Shown: positions 23,211 through 34,598 of the stretch, one piece after another
Layout: every line of letters starts with the position of its first letter
How positions within the stretch are numbered: the first letter of the stretch is position 1
Program-made: the position numbers and the translations under genes
Notes under the pieces: model-generated
Database searches by the model: none
Seen by the model: the letters and a program-made list of their open reading frames with translations, nothing else
What the model was told of the DNA's origin: nothing
Assembly: GCA_023376005.1 (NCBI GenBank)
Contig: CM042160.1
Coordinates: 83,211,272-83,275,271 of the forward strand
Direction: 5' to 3'
DNA: 64,000 nucleotides
Origin: Doryteuthis pealeii
Lineage: Eukaryota; Mollusca; Cephalopoda; Myopsida; Loliginidae

Positions 23211-23393
23211 CTTTAAACTTGTTTCTTCCCTTCTGTGTCTGTCTTGACTGCCGCAACTTGCCCTTGAAGACGGAGAAAGAGGAACCGGAAGGACAAATGA
23301 ATTATCTCCCTTGATTTCAATTTCCACCCACCGATGGCGTCTATCTAAACTGCTATTTTCATACGCCAACCCAACACTAAATATAGATTTAAA

Positions 23394-23917
23394 TCTTATT
23401 ATAATGGAGATTCTAAGTCTGTCTGTCGGTAACCGAAACTACGTCAGCACTTCCTTAATTATCTACGTAATATTCTCAATAAAGATGAAAAGATCATTTA
23501 TTTAATCCTAATTAGTATCTTATTTTAAATTATTAATGATTTGAGTTGATTTGCTTCAAAACAACTCATATTATTAATGTGTCTAAAATCTTGCAATGTG
23601 TATTATATATCACAAATAAATAAACGTCTACATAGTATACTGTTTGAGTAATTTGCATAATGGTTTTAACAAAAATGGGTTTAAAAAATAATTACACAAC
23701 GTTATTGATTTTTAATATAAGTGTTTTATTCTCAAGCGTATTAAAAGCAATCTATGTATAATAGATAATAGAAAACAATTAAAATAAAATTAAAATAGGT
23801 GTCATCTGTTTATATCTGTTCTTATTTAGTTTTGTTAGTCTTTCTAACTTATTATAATATTTCATTACATCAAAACTTAAATTCTTACACCCAGCAAAGG
23901 GTGCATATTTTTGCTAG
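23394..23917 (+). mobile_element. non-autonomous Helitron, copy 1
   Basis: Begins TCTTATTATAATGGAGATT directly after an A and ends TTTTTGCTAG directly before a T: the 5'-TC, 3'-CTRR and A|T insertion rules of Helitrons. A hairpin-forming CACCC...GGGTG lies 12-30 nt before the 3' end. The same two termini occur at 48391 and 47750. 524 bp, no Rep/helicase. Confidence 0.82.
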
Positions 23918-24202
23918 TTCTTATAAAAGTTTTGCACTTATTTTGCAACTAGTTTTTAATAAAATTTAGATATCACAGATTTTGAAAATTCTTAAATGCT
24001 CACCATTAGGGAAATTGTTTTTTTCTTCTCTGAGTGAGCATTTAAAAAAAGGAATAATTCCATTGCTGAATAATATTTATATTTTGGATATACAGCAGAT
24101 TTTCCAATGATTATAAACCCCCAGCCCTACCAGAGAAAAAACCTTTTGGTCAGATATATTATCCAGTTTTTTTTGGTTTTTTTAATATAAAATGCTACTA
24201 CT

Positions 24203-24204
<2 letters not shown>

Positions 24205-24265
<61 letters not shown>

Positions 24266-24269
24266 AGTG

Positions 24270-24316
<47 letters not shown>
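24205..24316. repeat. compound (TA)n(TG)n(TA)n microsatellite
   Basis: TA run 24205-24240, TG run to about 24265, then TA run to 24316. Confidence 0.95.
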
Positions 24317-24319
<3 letters not shown>

Positions 24320-24339
24320 CTTTTTTTTTAAAAGATGTG

Positions 24340-24765
24340 ATATTGCTGGCATTGAAACCCTACTAGCCAAGATTCAACTTAGGTGGGCTGGTCACGTCCG
24401 TATGAATGAGAACAGGCTTCCAAAGAAGTTTTTATACGGGCAACTACCAAATGCTAAGCGTTCCATTGGGCGTCCTCTCTTACGCTACAAGGACAAATTG
24501 AAGGACAATTTGAAACGCCTAGATATTGACCTGAGTGCTTGGGAAGATCTAGCATCGGATCGGAAGAAATGGCGTAAGACCTGTTTCACTAAACTAAAGA
24601 GCTTTGAACAAAATAGACTGAAGCATAGAGATTGGCTCCGCATAACTTTAAAAGAAAAACATTTAACTCCTGCCTTGGATCATTTCGTTTGTCAGTATGG
24701 CTTCATGGCTCGCAGCAGGGTTGGGCTGCTGTCACACTCGAGGAAACATAAAATGTCTTCTTGAC
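24340..24765 (+). mobile_element. RTE-type endonuclease-reverse transcriptase C-terminal fragment
   Basis: Open frame reading DIAGIETLLAKIQLRWAGHV, RLPKKFLYGQL, RSIGRPLLRYKD, then WRKTCF and a degenerate Cys/His cluster (CQYGFMARSRVGLLSHSRKH). This is the conserved end of RTE/craniofacial-development-protein-like LINE ORFs. The 5' end is cut off in the (TA)n. No palm domain, so inactive. Confidence 0.8.
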
Positions 24766-24844
24766 AGCATGCACAACATGGGAGGAATCAAATCACTCAC
24801 TCATTGCTGACCTTCATCTATCGTTCTCGATAGGAGAGTCCACC

Positions 24845-24845
<1 letters not shown>

Positions 24846-24892
<47 letters not shown>
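24846..24892. repeat. (TA)n microsatellite
   Basis: TA run with one interruption, at the left edge of a foldback. Confidence 0.95.
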
Positions 24893-24894
<2 letters not shown>

Positions 24895-24943
24895 GCTCTG
24901 CTATAATAGTATCAAGCACTTTTTATGCAAACTTTTCTCATTA

Positions 24944-25004
<61 letters not shown>

Positions 25005-25165
25005 CAAATGTGAAAACTTTGCATAAAAAGTACTCAATGCTATTATAGCAGAGCAGGTTTAGAATTATCCTGAAGAATCTAACAATGAAATCTGGGTTGA
25101 TATATTCAGATTTTATTCCTTTTCTAAACCAGCTCTACAAATGTATTGAGCACTTTTATATTCAT
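24893..25165. mobile_element. PLE-like foldback with (TA)n(TG)n centre
   Basis: CTGCTCTGCTATAATAGTAT at 24893 is inverted at 25038-25058; GCACTTTTTATGC is inverted at 25020. The centre is (TA)n(TG)n at 24946-25005. A decayed hammerhead-like motif follows at 25066. The ATTGAGC.CTTTT module at 25145 is shared with 49928 and 50238. Confidence 0.6.
25066..25102 (+). ncRNA. decayed hammerhead-ribozyme-like motif
   Basis: Stem I UAUC/GAUA, CUGAAGA (25070-25076), a poorly paired stem II region, GAAA (25087-25090), stem III UC/GG with A15.1-U16.1, U17. Same layout and downstream module as 50283-50320, but stem II has lost pairing, so probably inactive. Confidence 0.4.
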
Positions 25166-25255
25166 TCATAATTCCTACTTATTTGGTTATTCCTTTTTAT
25201 TGATGGTCAAAATTGAGTCTCACTCGATTTTTGTCTGTTAAGTCATCTTCTCTTG

Positions 25256-25289
<34 letters not shown>

Positions 25290-25378
25290 TTAGGATTGTA
25301 ACTTCTGTTTTAGTTGATTACCAGTAACTATCAATAAATCTCAATTAATCTATATATCAATACACTTGTTCCTAAATC

Positions 25379-25882
25379 GGTAATTTATGAGGAAGTGCGT
25401 CCCGGTCTCCCGCCTCAAAAATCGCTACCTGGTGACTATCAAAATAACAACCCCAGCTCATCGTAATTCTTGTTTATTTATCGTAATTTGTCTTAATTCT
25501 TGTTTAGATATGAAGATGGATATATAGTTTGGAATAGACTCAGATAGATAGATAGATAAACAAACAAAATAATATAGATAGATATGAAGTTCATTATGAA
25601 CAAATGGAGATAGATAGATAGATATTTTCGACAAGTAAATGTATTTGGGGGGGGTCACTTCTTTTTTTGTCGTAATTCTTGTTTATTTAAACTAAAAACA
25701 AGACATTAAACAAACATGAATAAAAAAATCTTAGTATTTAAAGTAATATAGATAAATAGGAACAAATTGAGATAGATAGATATGAAGATGGATAGTTTTG
25801 AATAGACTGAGCTGGGTCGTTATTTACCGGGCAGCAACTCTTGAGGCAGGAGACTGGGATGCACTTCCTCATAAATTACCCC
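25379..25882. mobile_element. foldback element with (TAGA)n interior
   Basis: Arms of about 75 bp: GTAATTTATGAGGAAGTGCG at 25379 and its inverse ending 25882. Between them are several TAGA/GATA tracts. One arm plus the TCTA tract recurs at 39885-40110. Confidence 0.7.
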
Positions 25883-26079
25883 TAAATCTTCCATCCAATA
25901 TTATCTGGCAACATCCTCTTGCTAAAAATAAGACCATCCAAATCATCCAAGATGCAATGCAAAAATGTAAATCTAGTAGGGGACACTTCTGTGTCTGCCA
26001 GTCGGCACTAGGCGGCATTGCAAGCAGTATTACAAAAATAGAAGTGGCAAAGTCAAAACCCTGTTTAACCTTCTAGCCT

Positions 26080-27360
26080 TGATAGAGGTAACAATGCAGT
26101 TTGTGTTCCTGTCCATAGACAGGGAGGCTTTGAGTCCCTAGCAACCTTGTGTCCACTAAGCACATGAAAACATACTTAATATTTAAATCTTTATACCTTC
26201 TTTTTCCACTAGCTATGTATCAAGGACTTAAGACTTTCTCTACTAAAAGACTCTTTTTCTTATCAGGGCTTGCTGCATTTCTCCTATTTGGCACTAGAGC
26301 TGGCATGTCAAACTGAATAACCCCCTAGGGCCTCATGGATTACATATGTATGTCATGAGGGCAGCACATGACACCTAAGTATTTAAATCCTTCTTCCATA
26401 TTAACAGAACAAAGTGATGATTGCTATTAATAATTTCTTTATTATCAACTGAAAGCCCATGAATACATATCTAAAAAAACGTTTTTGCTAAAAAGAAAGG
26501 AAAAAAGACTATTACTGACCGAGTTCAAAGGATAAAGCATACAAGTGTCACTGTCACTTTCAATTATAGCCATGAGTTGATTGAAAGCAAAAAAAAAAAA
26601 AAAAACGGTAAGAGGAAAGACTCACTCCTTTTCATTGATTGAGTTAGTCTCTTCTTTCAACAATTCAAAGGACAGAGTGAGAGACAATATGTTGATAACT
26701 GATTCTGTTTCTTAACAATACATTGTCCTAATGAAAATAAACATCCATTTTTCCCCAAGAATTTTTGGAAAAACTTTTTAAAAACCTGGGGTACTGTAAA
26801 AGCACCTTATGAGAGTGCAGTCTGTATGCAGGCCGCATTTGTGTTTGCTGAGGCCTCATGTTTGACATACCTCCCCTAGAGGACACAAAATGTAATTACT
26901 TCCCATGTTTGCTAATGTCAAAAGAAATATTAACTTCTATATTTTAATTAGGAACAGAAAACTTATAGACTGGCAAAATCCATAGATGACTTGAATTATT
27001 TATATTTCAAATAGATGGGGAAAAAAATCAAATATATTTCATTATAAATATTAGACCTCATGATTTTGTTGAAAAACAGAACATCCTATAGGAAAAGTGA
27101 AGCCATAGAGCTGAGAAAATATCTGAATTTTACAATCTGATCAATCATTAAAAAGTTAATGTAAATATATGTGCAAGATAAAACTGGCTTGAATTTTAAA
27201 AAGTGTTTTTAAATATTTATGATATTTATTATTTACTAAAAATACAGAGAATATTTTCAAAATCTATTAAACATTATCATATATATGACATGAAATTTGT
27301 ATATGAAAGACTCAAGTTATATATATCTTTAAAAATTCAGAAAAATAATCAATGTTTGTG
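26080..27360. other. unassigned AT-rich sequence
   Basis: No exon-like frame, RNA gene or clear element end seen. Includes a 20-bp A run (26586) and a CAAAGTCAAAACCCTGTTTA segment that recurs loosely at 30500. Confidence 0.5.
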
Positions 27361-27364
27361 ACAT

Positions 27365-27976
27365 TGCCAGAATTATTATTTACTCCTTTTGAATTTTCAC
27401 ATCAGTGTTAGCTGATGGTCTTTCACTAGAGTTTGAGTGACAGCAAGTCTCCTCAGGTCTCCAGGACTCTTCTGAGTATTCTGGCAGATTGCAGCAGTGC
27501 AGTATTCTGAATGGTTTCAATCCTTCCCCTGATTTCCAAACATTCCAGACCCTTTTCCAATCCTTTTGGGACTGTTCCAAGTGCACCAACTACAATTGGT
27601 ATCACCTTCACTTTCATATTCCATAACTTTTTTAGTTTTCTGGCAAGGTCCAGATATTTGTATATTTTTTCATTTTCCTTTAGCTTCACCCTGTGATCTG
27701 CTGGCACTGCAAAATCCACCAGTTGACAAGTTCTTTCTTTTTTGTTTATCAACACTAGGTCTGGTCTTCTTGCTGGGATAAGGTGATCCGTTTTTATTTC
27801 AAAGTCCCAGAGAATTTTATGCGTTTCGTTCTCAAGAACAGATTCTGGTTTATGCATATACCATTTTGTTGCATGGTCAAAATTAAATTTTTTGCATAAT
27901 TCCCAGTGGATCACCTTCCCAGCCCAGTCGTGTCTAGTTTTGTATTCTCGTGCTAGTTTGCTACATTCGCAGAGTA
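27365..27976 (-). mobile_element. R4/Dong-type non-LTR retrotransposon, truncated copy A
   Basis: Minus-strand frame 28037-27453 is open and codes the C-terminal part of the ORF: the end of a zinc-finger (ECSKLAREYKTRHDW), then the PD-(D/E)XK restriction-like endonuclease with ARRPDLVLINKKERTCQLVD, then WNMKVKVIPIVVGALGTVPK. Such an endonuclease C-terminal to the RT typifies the R2/R4/Dong/NeSL group. The 5' end stops at a (TAA)n tract, which the frame reads as poly-Asn (eight residues). Confidence 0.85.
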
Positions 27977-28002
27977 TATTATTATTATTATTATTATTAT
28001 TA
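27977..28002. repeat. (TTA)n microsatellite between copies A and B
   Basis: Eight or more TTA units separating two truncated retrotransposons. Confidence 0.95.
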
Positions 28003-28540
28003 GTTTTTCCCACCAGCATTAGCTGATGGTATTTCACTGGAGTCTGAGTGACAACAAGTCTCCTCAGGTCTCAAGGACTCTTCTAAGTATTTTAGCAGAT
28101 TGCAGCAGTGCAGTATTCTGGATGGTCTCAATTCTTCCTCTGATTTCCAGATTTTCCAAGCTTTTTTCCAAGCTTTTTTCCAAGCTTTTTGGGACCGTAC
28201 CAAGTGCACCAACTACAATTGGTATCACTTTGATTTTCATATTCCATAGTTTTTTCAGTTGTCTGGCAAGGTCCAGGTATTTGTCCATTTTTTCATTTTC
28301 CTTCAACTTCACCCTGTGATCTGCTGGAACTGCAAAGTCCACCAGTTGACACATCCTCTTTTTTTTGTTTTGTTAATAAACACTAGGTCTGGTCTCCTGG
28401 CTGGGATAGGGTGATCTGTCTTTATCTCAAAGTCCCAGAGAATTTTATGCATTTCATTCTCAAGAACAGATTCTGGTTTATGCATATACCATTTTGTTGT
28501 TGGTCAAAATTTAATTTTTTGCATAATTCTCAGTGGATCA
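28003..28540 (-). mobile_element. R4/Dong-type non-LTR retrotransposon, truncated copy B
   Basis: Frame 28354-28064 codes CQLVDFAVPADHRVKLKENE through RRVLET, with a four-residue repeat (KSLE) expanded three times. Its extreme 3' end (CACCAGCATTAGCTGATGG) differs from copies A and C. 5'-truncated. Confidence 0.85.
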
Positions 28541-28555
28541 CATTATTATTATAAT

Positions 28556-30346
28556 TATTCACTCCTTTTGAGTTTTCACATCAGTGTTAGCTGATGGTCT
28601 TTCACTGGAGTCTCAGTGACAGCAAGTCTCCTCAGGTCTCCATGACTCTTCTGAGTATTCTGGCAGATTGCAGCAGTGCAGTGTTCTGGATGGTTTCAAT
28701 CTTTCCTCTGATGTCCAGATTTTCCAAGCCCTTTTCCAATCCTTTTGGGATCGTTCCAAGTGCACCAACTACAATTGGTATCACTTTGACTTTCATATTC
28801 CATAACTTTTTCAGTTCTCTGGCAAGGTCCAGGTATTTGTCCATTTTTTCATTTTCCTTTAGCTTCACCCTGTGATCTGTTGGCATTGCAAAATCCACCA
28901 GTTGACAAGTTCTTTCTTTTTTGTTTATCAACACTAGGTCTGGTCTTCTTGCTGGGATAAGGTGATCCGTTTTTATTTCAAAGTCTCAGAGAATTTTATG
29001 TGTTTCATTCTCAAGAACAGATTCTGGTTTATGCATATACCATTTTGTTGTATGGTCAAAATTTAATTTTTTGCATAATTCCCAGTGGATCACCTTCCCA
29101 ACCCAGTCGTGTCTAGTTTTGTACTCCCTTTGTGCTAGTTTGCTACATTCGTATAGTACATGGTTTACAGTCTCATCTCTATTACCACAAAATCTACATT
29201 TACTATTTTATTGGGTCTTATCAATTTTTGCTTTGATATAGTTTGTCCTTATGGCATTATTCTGTGCAGCAATTAGTGATTCAGTTTCTCTTTTAAGATT
29301 TTTTTTCTTAACCACATCCAGGTTTTTTCATGTGCAACCTCTCCAATATGTCATTTGAAGTGTCCATATAGTTGTTTTTCTTCCCATTTTTGTTTTCTAG
29401 TCTTTGTTGTTTTTCTGTTTGTCCATATGCCACATCTACTATTGTTGGTCGCCATAAGTAATCTGTCTTTGCTCTTTTTTGTGTAGTCTTCAAGTTGTTG
29501 GATTGTGGTTTCTACACAGTACTCTATGTTGGCAAGACCTCTTCCCCCTTCCTTTCTTGACACATATAATCTATCTCTTTTGTCTCTAGGGTGGAGAGCC
29601 TTGTCCATGGTCATTAGTTTTCTTGTCATTTGGTCAATCTGTCTGAGTTCTTCTTTTGTCCATTTTAAGAATGGTCCTGAGTATCTTATAATGGGGACAG
29701 CCCAGGTATTGATTCCTTTGATCAGATTTCTGCTGTTAAGTTTGGTTTTTAGAAGTTTTCTAGTTCCCCTGAGATATTCTTTTTTAACTTTTCCTTTCAT
29801 TTCTGCTTGTTTGATATTGTCTGCTTCTAAAATTCCTAAGTATTTGTAACTTTCATTTTCATCAAGTGATTTTATAGTGTCCTGATTTGGCAGTTGTATT
29901 CCATCCATTAATTTTCTTTCACCCCGTTTTATTACTAGCATAGCACATTTTTCAATTCCAAATTCCATTCCTATATCTTGGCTATATTTTCTAATAGTTT
30001 GTATTAGGCTCTCTAATTCTTTTTCATTTTTTTCAAAATTTTTTATGTCATCCATGTACATAAGGTGGTTTATCTTTTCTTGTGAGTTACTAAATTTGTA
30101 TCCCCCGGTACATTTTTTAAGTATATGATTAAGTGGCATCATTGCTATAATAAAGAATAGTGGTGATAACAAGTCTCCTTGGAAGATACCTCTTTGGATT
30201 TTTACTTCTGCCAGGGATTGTCTTCCGGCTTTTAATTAAACTCGCCAGTTTTCCATGGCTTTTTCAATGAAGTCTATGATGTTGTTGGAAATTTTGTACA
30301 TTTTTAGACATTCTAAAATCCAGGTATGTAGGACCATGTCGTAGGC
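28556..30346 (-). mobile_element. R4/Dong-type non-LTR retrotransposon, copy C with RT domain
   Basis: The longest copy. Reading minus: KIQRGIFQGDLLSPLFF (RT block 4), HLMYMDDIK with the catalytic YxDD (30085-30050), ESYKYLGILE, then the thumb region WAVPIIRYSGPFLKWTKEEL, HPRDKRDRLYVSRKEGGRGL, and in other frames the restriction-like endonuclease (28934-28632). A stop upstream of KAGRQSL and frameshifts near 29380 and 29200 break the ORF. 5'-truncated at (TTA)n, 30347-30369. Inactive. Confidence 0.88.
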
Positions 30347-30369
30347 TTATTATTATTATTATTATTATA
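30347..30369. repeat. (TTA)n microsatellite
   Basis: Eight TTA units at the truncated 5' end of copy C. Confidence 0.95.
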
Positions 30370-30929
30370 AGTTTCAAGTCTTTCCATACAAGAAGAAAAA
30401 AAAAGTTGATACACTTTTTTTTGTGGTTGTAGTTGACTCTTTAAATTCAAACAAATTACTTAGTTTGCTTTATGTTCAACATTATAAAAAAAGAAGCAGC
30501 AAAGTCAAAACTCTCTCTTCTCACTTTCAGCCTTGATGAGCAAGATGCACATTAATGGGTGTCTCCCCTGTCCACCGATTGGACAAGGGGGCTTTGCCCC
30601 CCAGCAATCACATGACATGAACACAATAGCATGCTTAACTTGTAAGTCTTTAAACTTTCCTTCTCTACTAAAAACTCATTTAATTTAATATTAGGACATT
30701 TCGCTCATACAACACTATTTAACCTTTTTCTTGTATCTCATGTCATGCTTGTCTAATCTTCTGTTAAGTTTGTTCAGGCCATAAAAATCTTTGTTATTAC
30801 TTTGGTGTGAATTATTCTCACATTTATTCCATACAAGGAAATGATTTATTCAACCAAATATCATTCTTCTACACTTTATTTATGAGAAATTTGGTTAAAT
30901 TGAACTTAACGTACCTAAATTCTATCATT

Positions 30930-31300
30930 GTATGTCACCCTGCTGAATGAAAAGAAATACCAAAAGTCAGTGAATTGACCGAATTTAATGAAATTTTCAG
31001 TGTTGATATATTAATGAATAAAAGATATAATGCATTAGTTATTTTATCTAAAAACTTTTGCATTTTTTCAGGTCAGTTAACTTTGAACCATGTATCTTTG
31101 AGGCGTAACACAGATTCTCAAAAATACATGGTTCAAAGTTAACTGACCTGAAAAAATGCAAAAGTTTTTAGATAAAATAACTAGTGCCTTATATCTTTTA
31201 TTCATTGATATAACAACACTGAAAATTTCAAATTAATTCAATTTCAAGTTAATTCCCTGATTTTTGGTATTTTTTTTTTTTATTCGGCAGGATCACATAT
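30930..31300. mobile_element. large palindrome of repeat P
   Basis: Arms of about 150 bp (30940-31105 and 31122-31295) around a short loop containing CTTTGAGGCGTAACACAG. AGTTAACTTTGAACCATGTA pairs with its complement at 31125-31145. Both arms match repeat P. Confidence 0.8.
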
Positions 31301-31447
31301 GATGGTGGAATTTAGGTCTGTTAAGTTCGATTTAACTAGAAACTTATATTGTCCGTTGTGACTTACAGGGAATCAGTTGAGGAGAGATAGAATTCTCAAT
31401 CTATTCTCAAGTTTCTATGTTACTTTTAAGTGTCATCGGATCATATG

Positions 31448-32330
31448 ACTGCCCTCTCGGCTGGGGCATTAGAATACACTGACTGCACCTCTGCAGAGGG
31501 GTAAGACTCCCCCAATGGGGACACCTGTTGATGTGTGGCGACCCGTGATGCTTAAGAATGGAACCCAGGTGGCTGAGCTGTCCATGACATGCAACACTCC
31601 ACTTTGGCTCTTACTTGGGCTTGACGGGCCATCAGAGAGGCTCCCTATGATCAATCGGCTGGTCACATCAGGCCCTAGCACCTATATGATTGCCCTTATG
31701 GCAACCCCAACCCTTTTTATCATATGGGTGCTAGAAGGCAGTAGCTGAGGGTCTTCATGTCCTGGGAATGATGTTAAACTCTATCTGATAGTGAGGTTCC
31801 AGTTTTAGAGGTTTGGGGAATGTGGAGCACCCCTTCATCACCATTGCTCCCTGGTCCACTCTGACCCGGAGTGGTAGTACCTGTTAGGGTCCCATCTATG
31901 GGTTAAATAGAAAAACATGAGTTTATAAACAAAAATTGATTATACATTAAGAATGAATTTATTTAAAAACTTTATCGGCATTAAATGACCCACTGAGGTC
32001 AATATGCCGGTAATCCTTAACTTTTTCCTCGTAAATTCCTACCATAAAATAAACTGAACCCTCATTTTATGTCTGTGTTTTTGTAATAAATGTTTTATTT
32101 TTCTTGCACCTATTATTTTACAATACTAAATATATTTTCTTTATTCTTTATTCTTTACCAAATAAAGAAAATATATTTAGTATTGTAAAATAACGGGTGC
32201 AAGAAAAATAAAACATTAATTGCAAAAACACGGACATAAAATGAGGGTTCAATTTATTTTATGGTAGGAATTTACGAGGAAAAAGTTAAGGATTACCAAT
32301 ATGGATTACCATAAAACAAAACAAACCAAA
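31448..32330 (+). mobile_element. family X retroposon, copy 4, split by a hairpin element
   Basis: CTGCCCTCTCGGCTGGGGCA at 31450 to CAATATGCCG at 32013, resuming near 32305 with the A-rich tail CCATAAAACAAAACAAACC. The gap is the element at 32012-32303. Confidence 0.75.
32012..32303. mobile_element. long hairpin element nested in family X
   Basis: Arms of about 125 bp, over 90% identical. GGTAATCCTTAACTTTTTCC at 32013 matches the complement of the right end at 32303. The loop is TTATTCTTTATTCTTTACC (32140-32158). No coding capacity. Confidence 0.85.
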
Positions 32331-32559
32331 CCAAATCTGATCACAATGACATTTAATCCAATGAAAGCCATATTCTCAAACAACCTCTGGGTCATTACAT
32401 GTCAATCAAACTTACCAGGGAGATTGTTTAGCTCCCACTATTAGCTCCCCACTTTACCACACAAATCAGATTACCCAAACTGTGCTACTCATGTGCTAGT
32501 TAAATTTGACGATATCACTGTTGAGTGGGAAGTAAAATATCATTAACAATAAATCACGA

Positions 32560-32760
32560 AAGGGGACGATTTAACTCAGTCGGTAGGATATCCGCCTAGG
32601 AATCGCAATATTCCGGGTTCGATACCAGTCCCTGCCAATTCAGCGCATGAGTAGCACAGTTAGGGTAATTTGATCTGTGTGGCAAAGTGGGGAGCTGATG
32701 GCAGGTGTGGCATTCCACTTCAACAAAAACAATCTCCCTGGTCTGTTATCACCTTAGATA
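32560..32760 (+). mobile_element. tRNA-derived SINE, family S3
   Basis: The tRNA-like head has an A box TTTAACTCAGTCGGTAGGAT and a B box CCGGGTTCGATACCAG, then GAGTAGCACAGTTAGGG and GGGGAGCTGATGGCAGGTGT. The head is close to a real tRNA, but the 3' acceptor is replaced by the SINE body. Confidence 0.75.
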
Positions 32761-32764
32761 AATC

Positions 32765-33200
32765 ATCATCATCAGGTTGTGCTGGCAGCATGAATATCTA
32801 TGATTCTCTCGCACCACCCGTCCCTATCGGTCATTGCCCCTGGGAGGTTTGCCATGCAGCATCTAGAGCTGATTGTTTTTGCTGGTTGGCCTAAACTTGT
32901 GTGTCCATGTGTAGGTGTCCACAAGAGAACATCACTTATGAGTTCGTCCTTGCTTCTGCAGCAGTTTCCAGGATGTCTTTTTTGTCTTAGTCAGATGGTT
33001 GGTGTGATAGGCGGCAAGTGGCCATATAACCGCTTTTTTGTGGTTTGCAGCTTTCAGGATTTGTTAAAGATAACACACAGCATCCTTGTGCAGCTCCCAT
33101 CTAGCTTTTTCTCTAATTGTTTTTTGGGAGTCCAAGTGGTGCAGTGGTGCAGCCATACAGTCGCTCTCACATGGCTACAGCTTGAAAGAATTTTTGCTTT
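32765..33200 (-). mobile_element. RTE-type retrotransposon C-terminal fragment
   Basis: The minus strand, with breaks, gives YGHLPPI, RRTR...GNCCRSKDEL, ...VLLWTPTHGQ, then ANLPGAMTDRDGWCERIIDI and a stop, ending in a TGATGATGA tail. Same family as 58340-58500 and 61735-61820. Confidence 0.65.
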
Positions 33201-33287
33201 ATCAAATCAGTGAGATCAAATTTCCATTTATATAAGGAATAATTTTATTGATTGTGAGGAAAGAAATGTGAGAAAAAAATGCTCCTC

Positions 33288-33290
<3 letters not shown>

Positions 33291-33364
<74 letters not shown>
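33291..33364. repeat. (GA)n(CA)n microsatellite
   Basis: GA run 33291-33332 followed by CA run to 33364. Confidence 0.97.
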
Positions 33365-33368
<4 letters not shown>

Positions 33369-33424
33369 AAAATGCAAGTGGAAGTGATAATGCTAATTCA
33401 TCATATGCATATCGTCTGCTTCAA

Positions 33425-33992
33425 TGGAATGGAGAGAAAGAAAGAAAGGAAAGAAAGAAATTATTTGAAAATGAGAGTGAAAAAAAGAAAGAAAGAAATT
33501 TGATGGAAATGAGAAAAAAAGAAAGAAAGAAAGAAAAAAGGAAAGAAAGAAAAAAGGAAAGAAAAAATTATTTGAAAATGAGAGGGAAAAAAAGAAAGAA
33601 AGAAATGATGGGAATGAAAAGAAGAAGGAAAGAAGAAAGAAAAAAAAAGGATAGAAAGAAAGAAAGAAAAAAAAAAAGAAAGAAAGAAAGAAAGAAAGAA
33701 AATTTTGCAAATGAGAGGGAAAAAAGAAGAAAGAAATTTGATGGGAATGAGAAAGAAAGAAAGAAAGAAAGAAAAAGAAAGAAAAAGAAAAAAGAAAAAA
33801 AAGAAAGAAAGAAAGAAAGAAAAGAAAGAAAAAGAAAAAAGAAAGAAAGAAAGAAAAAGAAAGAAAAAGAAAAAAGAAAGAAAGAAAGAAAGAAAGAAAA
33901 AGAAAAATGGATAGAAAGAAGAAAGAAAGAAAGAAGAAAGAAAGAAAGAAAGAAATTAGTTGCAAATGAGAGTGAATAAAGAAAGAAAGAAA
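33425..33992. repeat. long polypurine GAAA-type tract
   Basis: About 570 bp almost free of pyrimidines on the plus strand, built from GAAA/GAAAA units. Blocks of about 110 bp resembling TTTGAAAATGAGAGTGAAAA repeat four times. Any apparent Lys/Arg-rich frame here is low-complexity, not a gene. Confidence 0.95.
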
Positions 33993-34419
33993 GTTATTGT
34001 TTATAAGGTTTTTAGCAAAATAAAATAAATATTAAAAAAAAACAATTAAAGAAAAAAACTTGACTGATTTATAATGAACTATTTATTCATAGAGACAAGA
34101 TATTACTATTAGTTAATCTGTTAAAACAAGTTTTTTAAAAAAAGACTTTAAAAGATTACAATGTAATAAAGAGAGGGATTTGTTTCAAATTCCACATTAT
34201 CAAACAAGTTGATATATTATTTTACCACATAGAAATAAATGGCAACACGCTTTAAAAATGACATGTATTTTTCTTTTTCTTTCTTTTTTAATTTCAGTGT
34301 AAAAAATTTACTAAATAAAATAAAAAAATGACTAAACTAAATTTATTTCAATAAAATTAGTAGCAAAGTTAAAGAAGCCGAAATCGAGGCTGTGACCCCT
34401 GACCTCTTGCACAAGTGCT

Positions 34420-34436
34420 TACGTCACACTATAAAA
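34420..34436 (+). promoter_or_regulatory. candidate core promoter of TMEM267: CRE-like site and TATA box
   Basis: TACGTCA (34420-34426) sits just before TATAAAA (34430-34436), about 160 nt upstream of the TMEM267 start. If used, transcription would begin near 34460 with a short 5' leader. Motif-based only. Confidence 0.45.
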
Positions 34437-34496
34437 CGAAGAAGTATATGCCAGCTGTTTCACATTTCATTCTGAATGTTTGAACCAACTTAATCA

Positions 34497-34598
34497 ATGG
34501 CTATTTTTCCCTCAGGGTCAGTTTTAAACCCCCGGAAAAGAAACTTGAAGCCCTCCTACATTTTGTTGTTTTTTGTGTGTGGTTATGGCTGGTTATGA
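34497..34598 (+). other. upstream ORF overlapping the TMEM267 start (ATGA)
   Basis: A 33-codon ORF starting MAIFPSGSVL ends in TGA at 34596-34598, overlapping the TMEM267 ATG at 34595 as ATGA. A 5-codon uORF lies at 34476-34493, and a third ATG at 34584 is out of frame. They matter only if the leader starts upstream of 34476. Confidence 0.4.

Noticed and set aside
23311..23369. Upstream in-frame ATG of ATP5F1D
   Set aside because: The 53 extra residues are unlike the family and would bury the mitochondrial presequence.
33393..33979. Long Phe/Ser-rich (minus) and Lys/Glu/Arg-rich (plus) open frames
   Set aside because: Both are translations of the GAAA polypurine tract; stops are rare only because of base composition.
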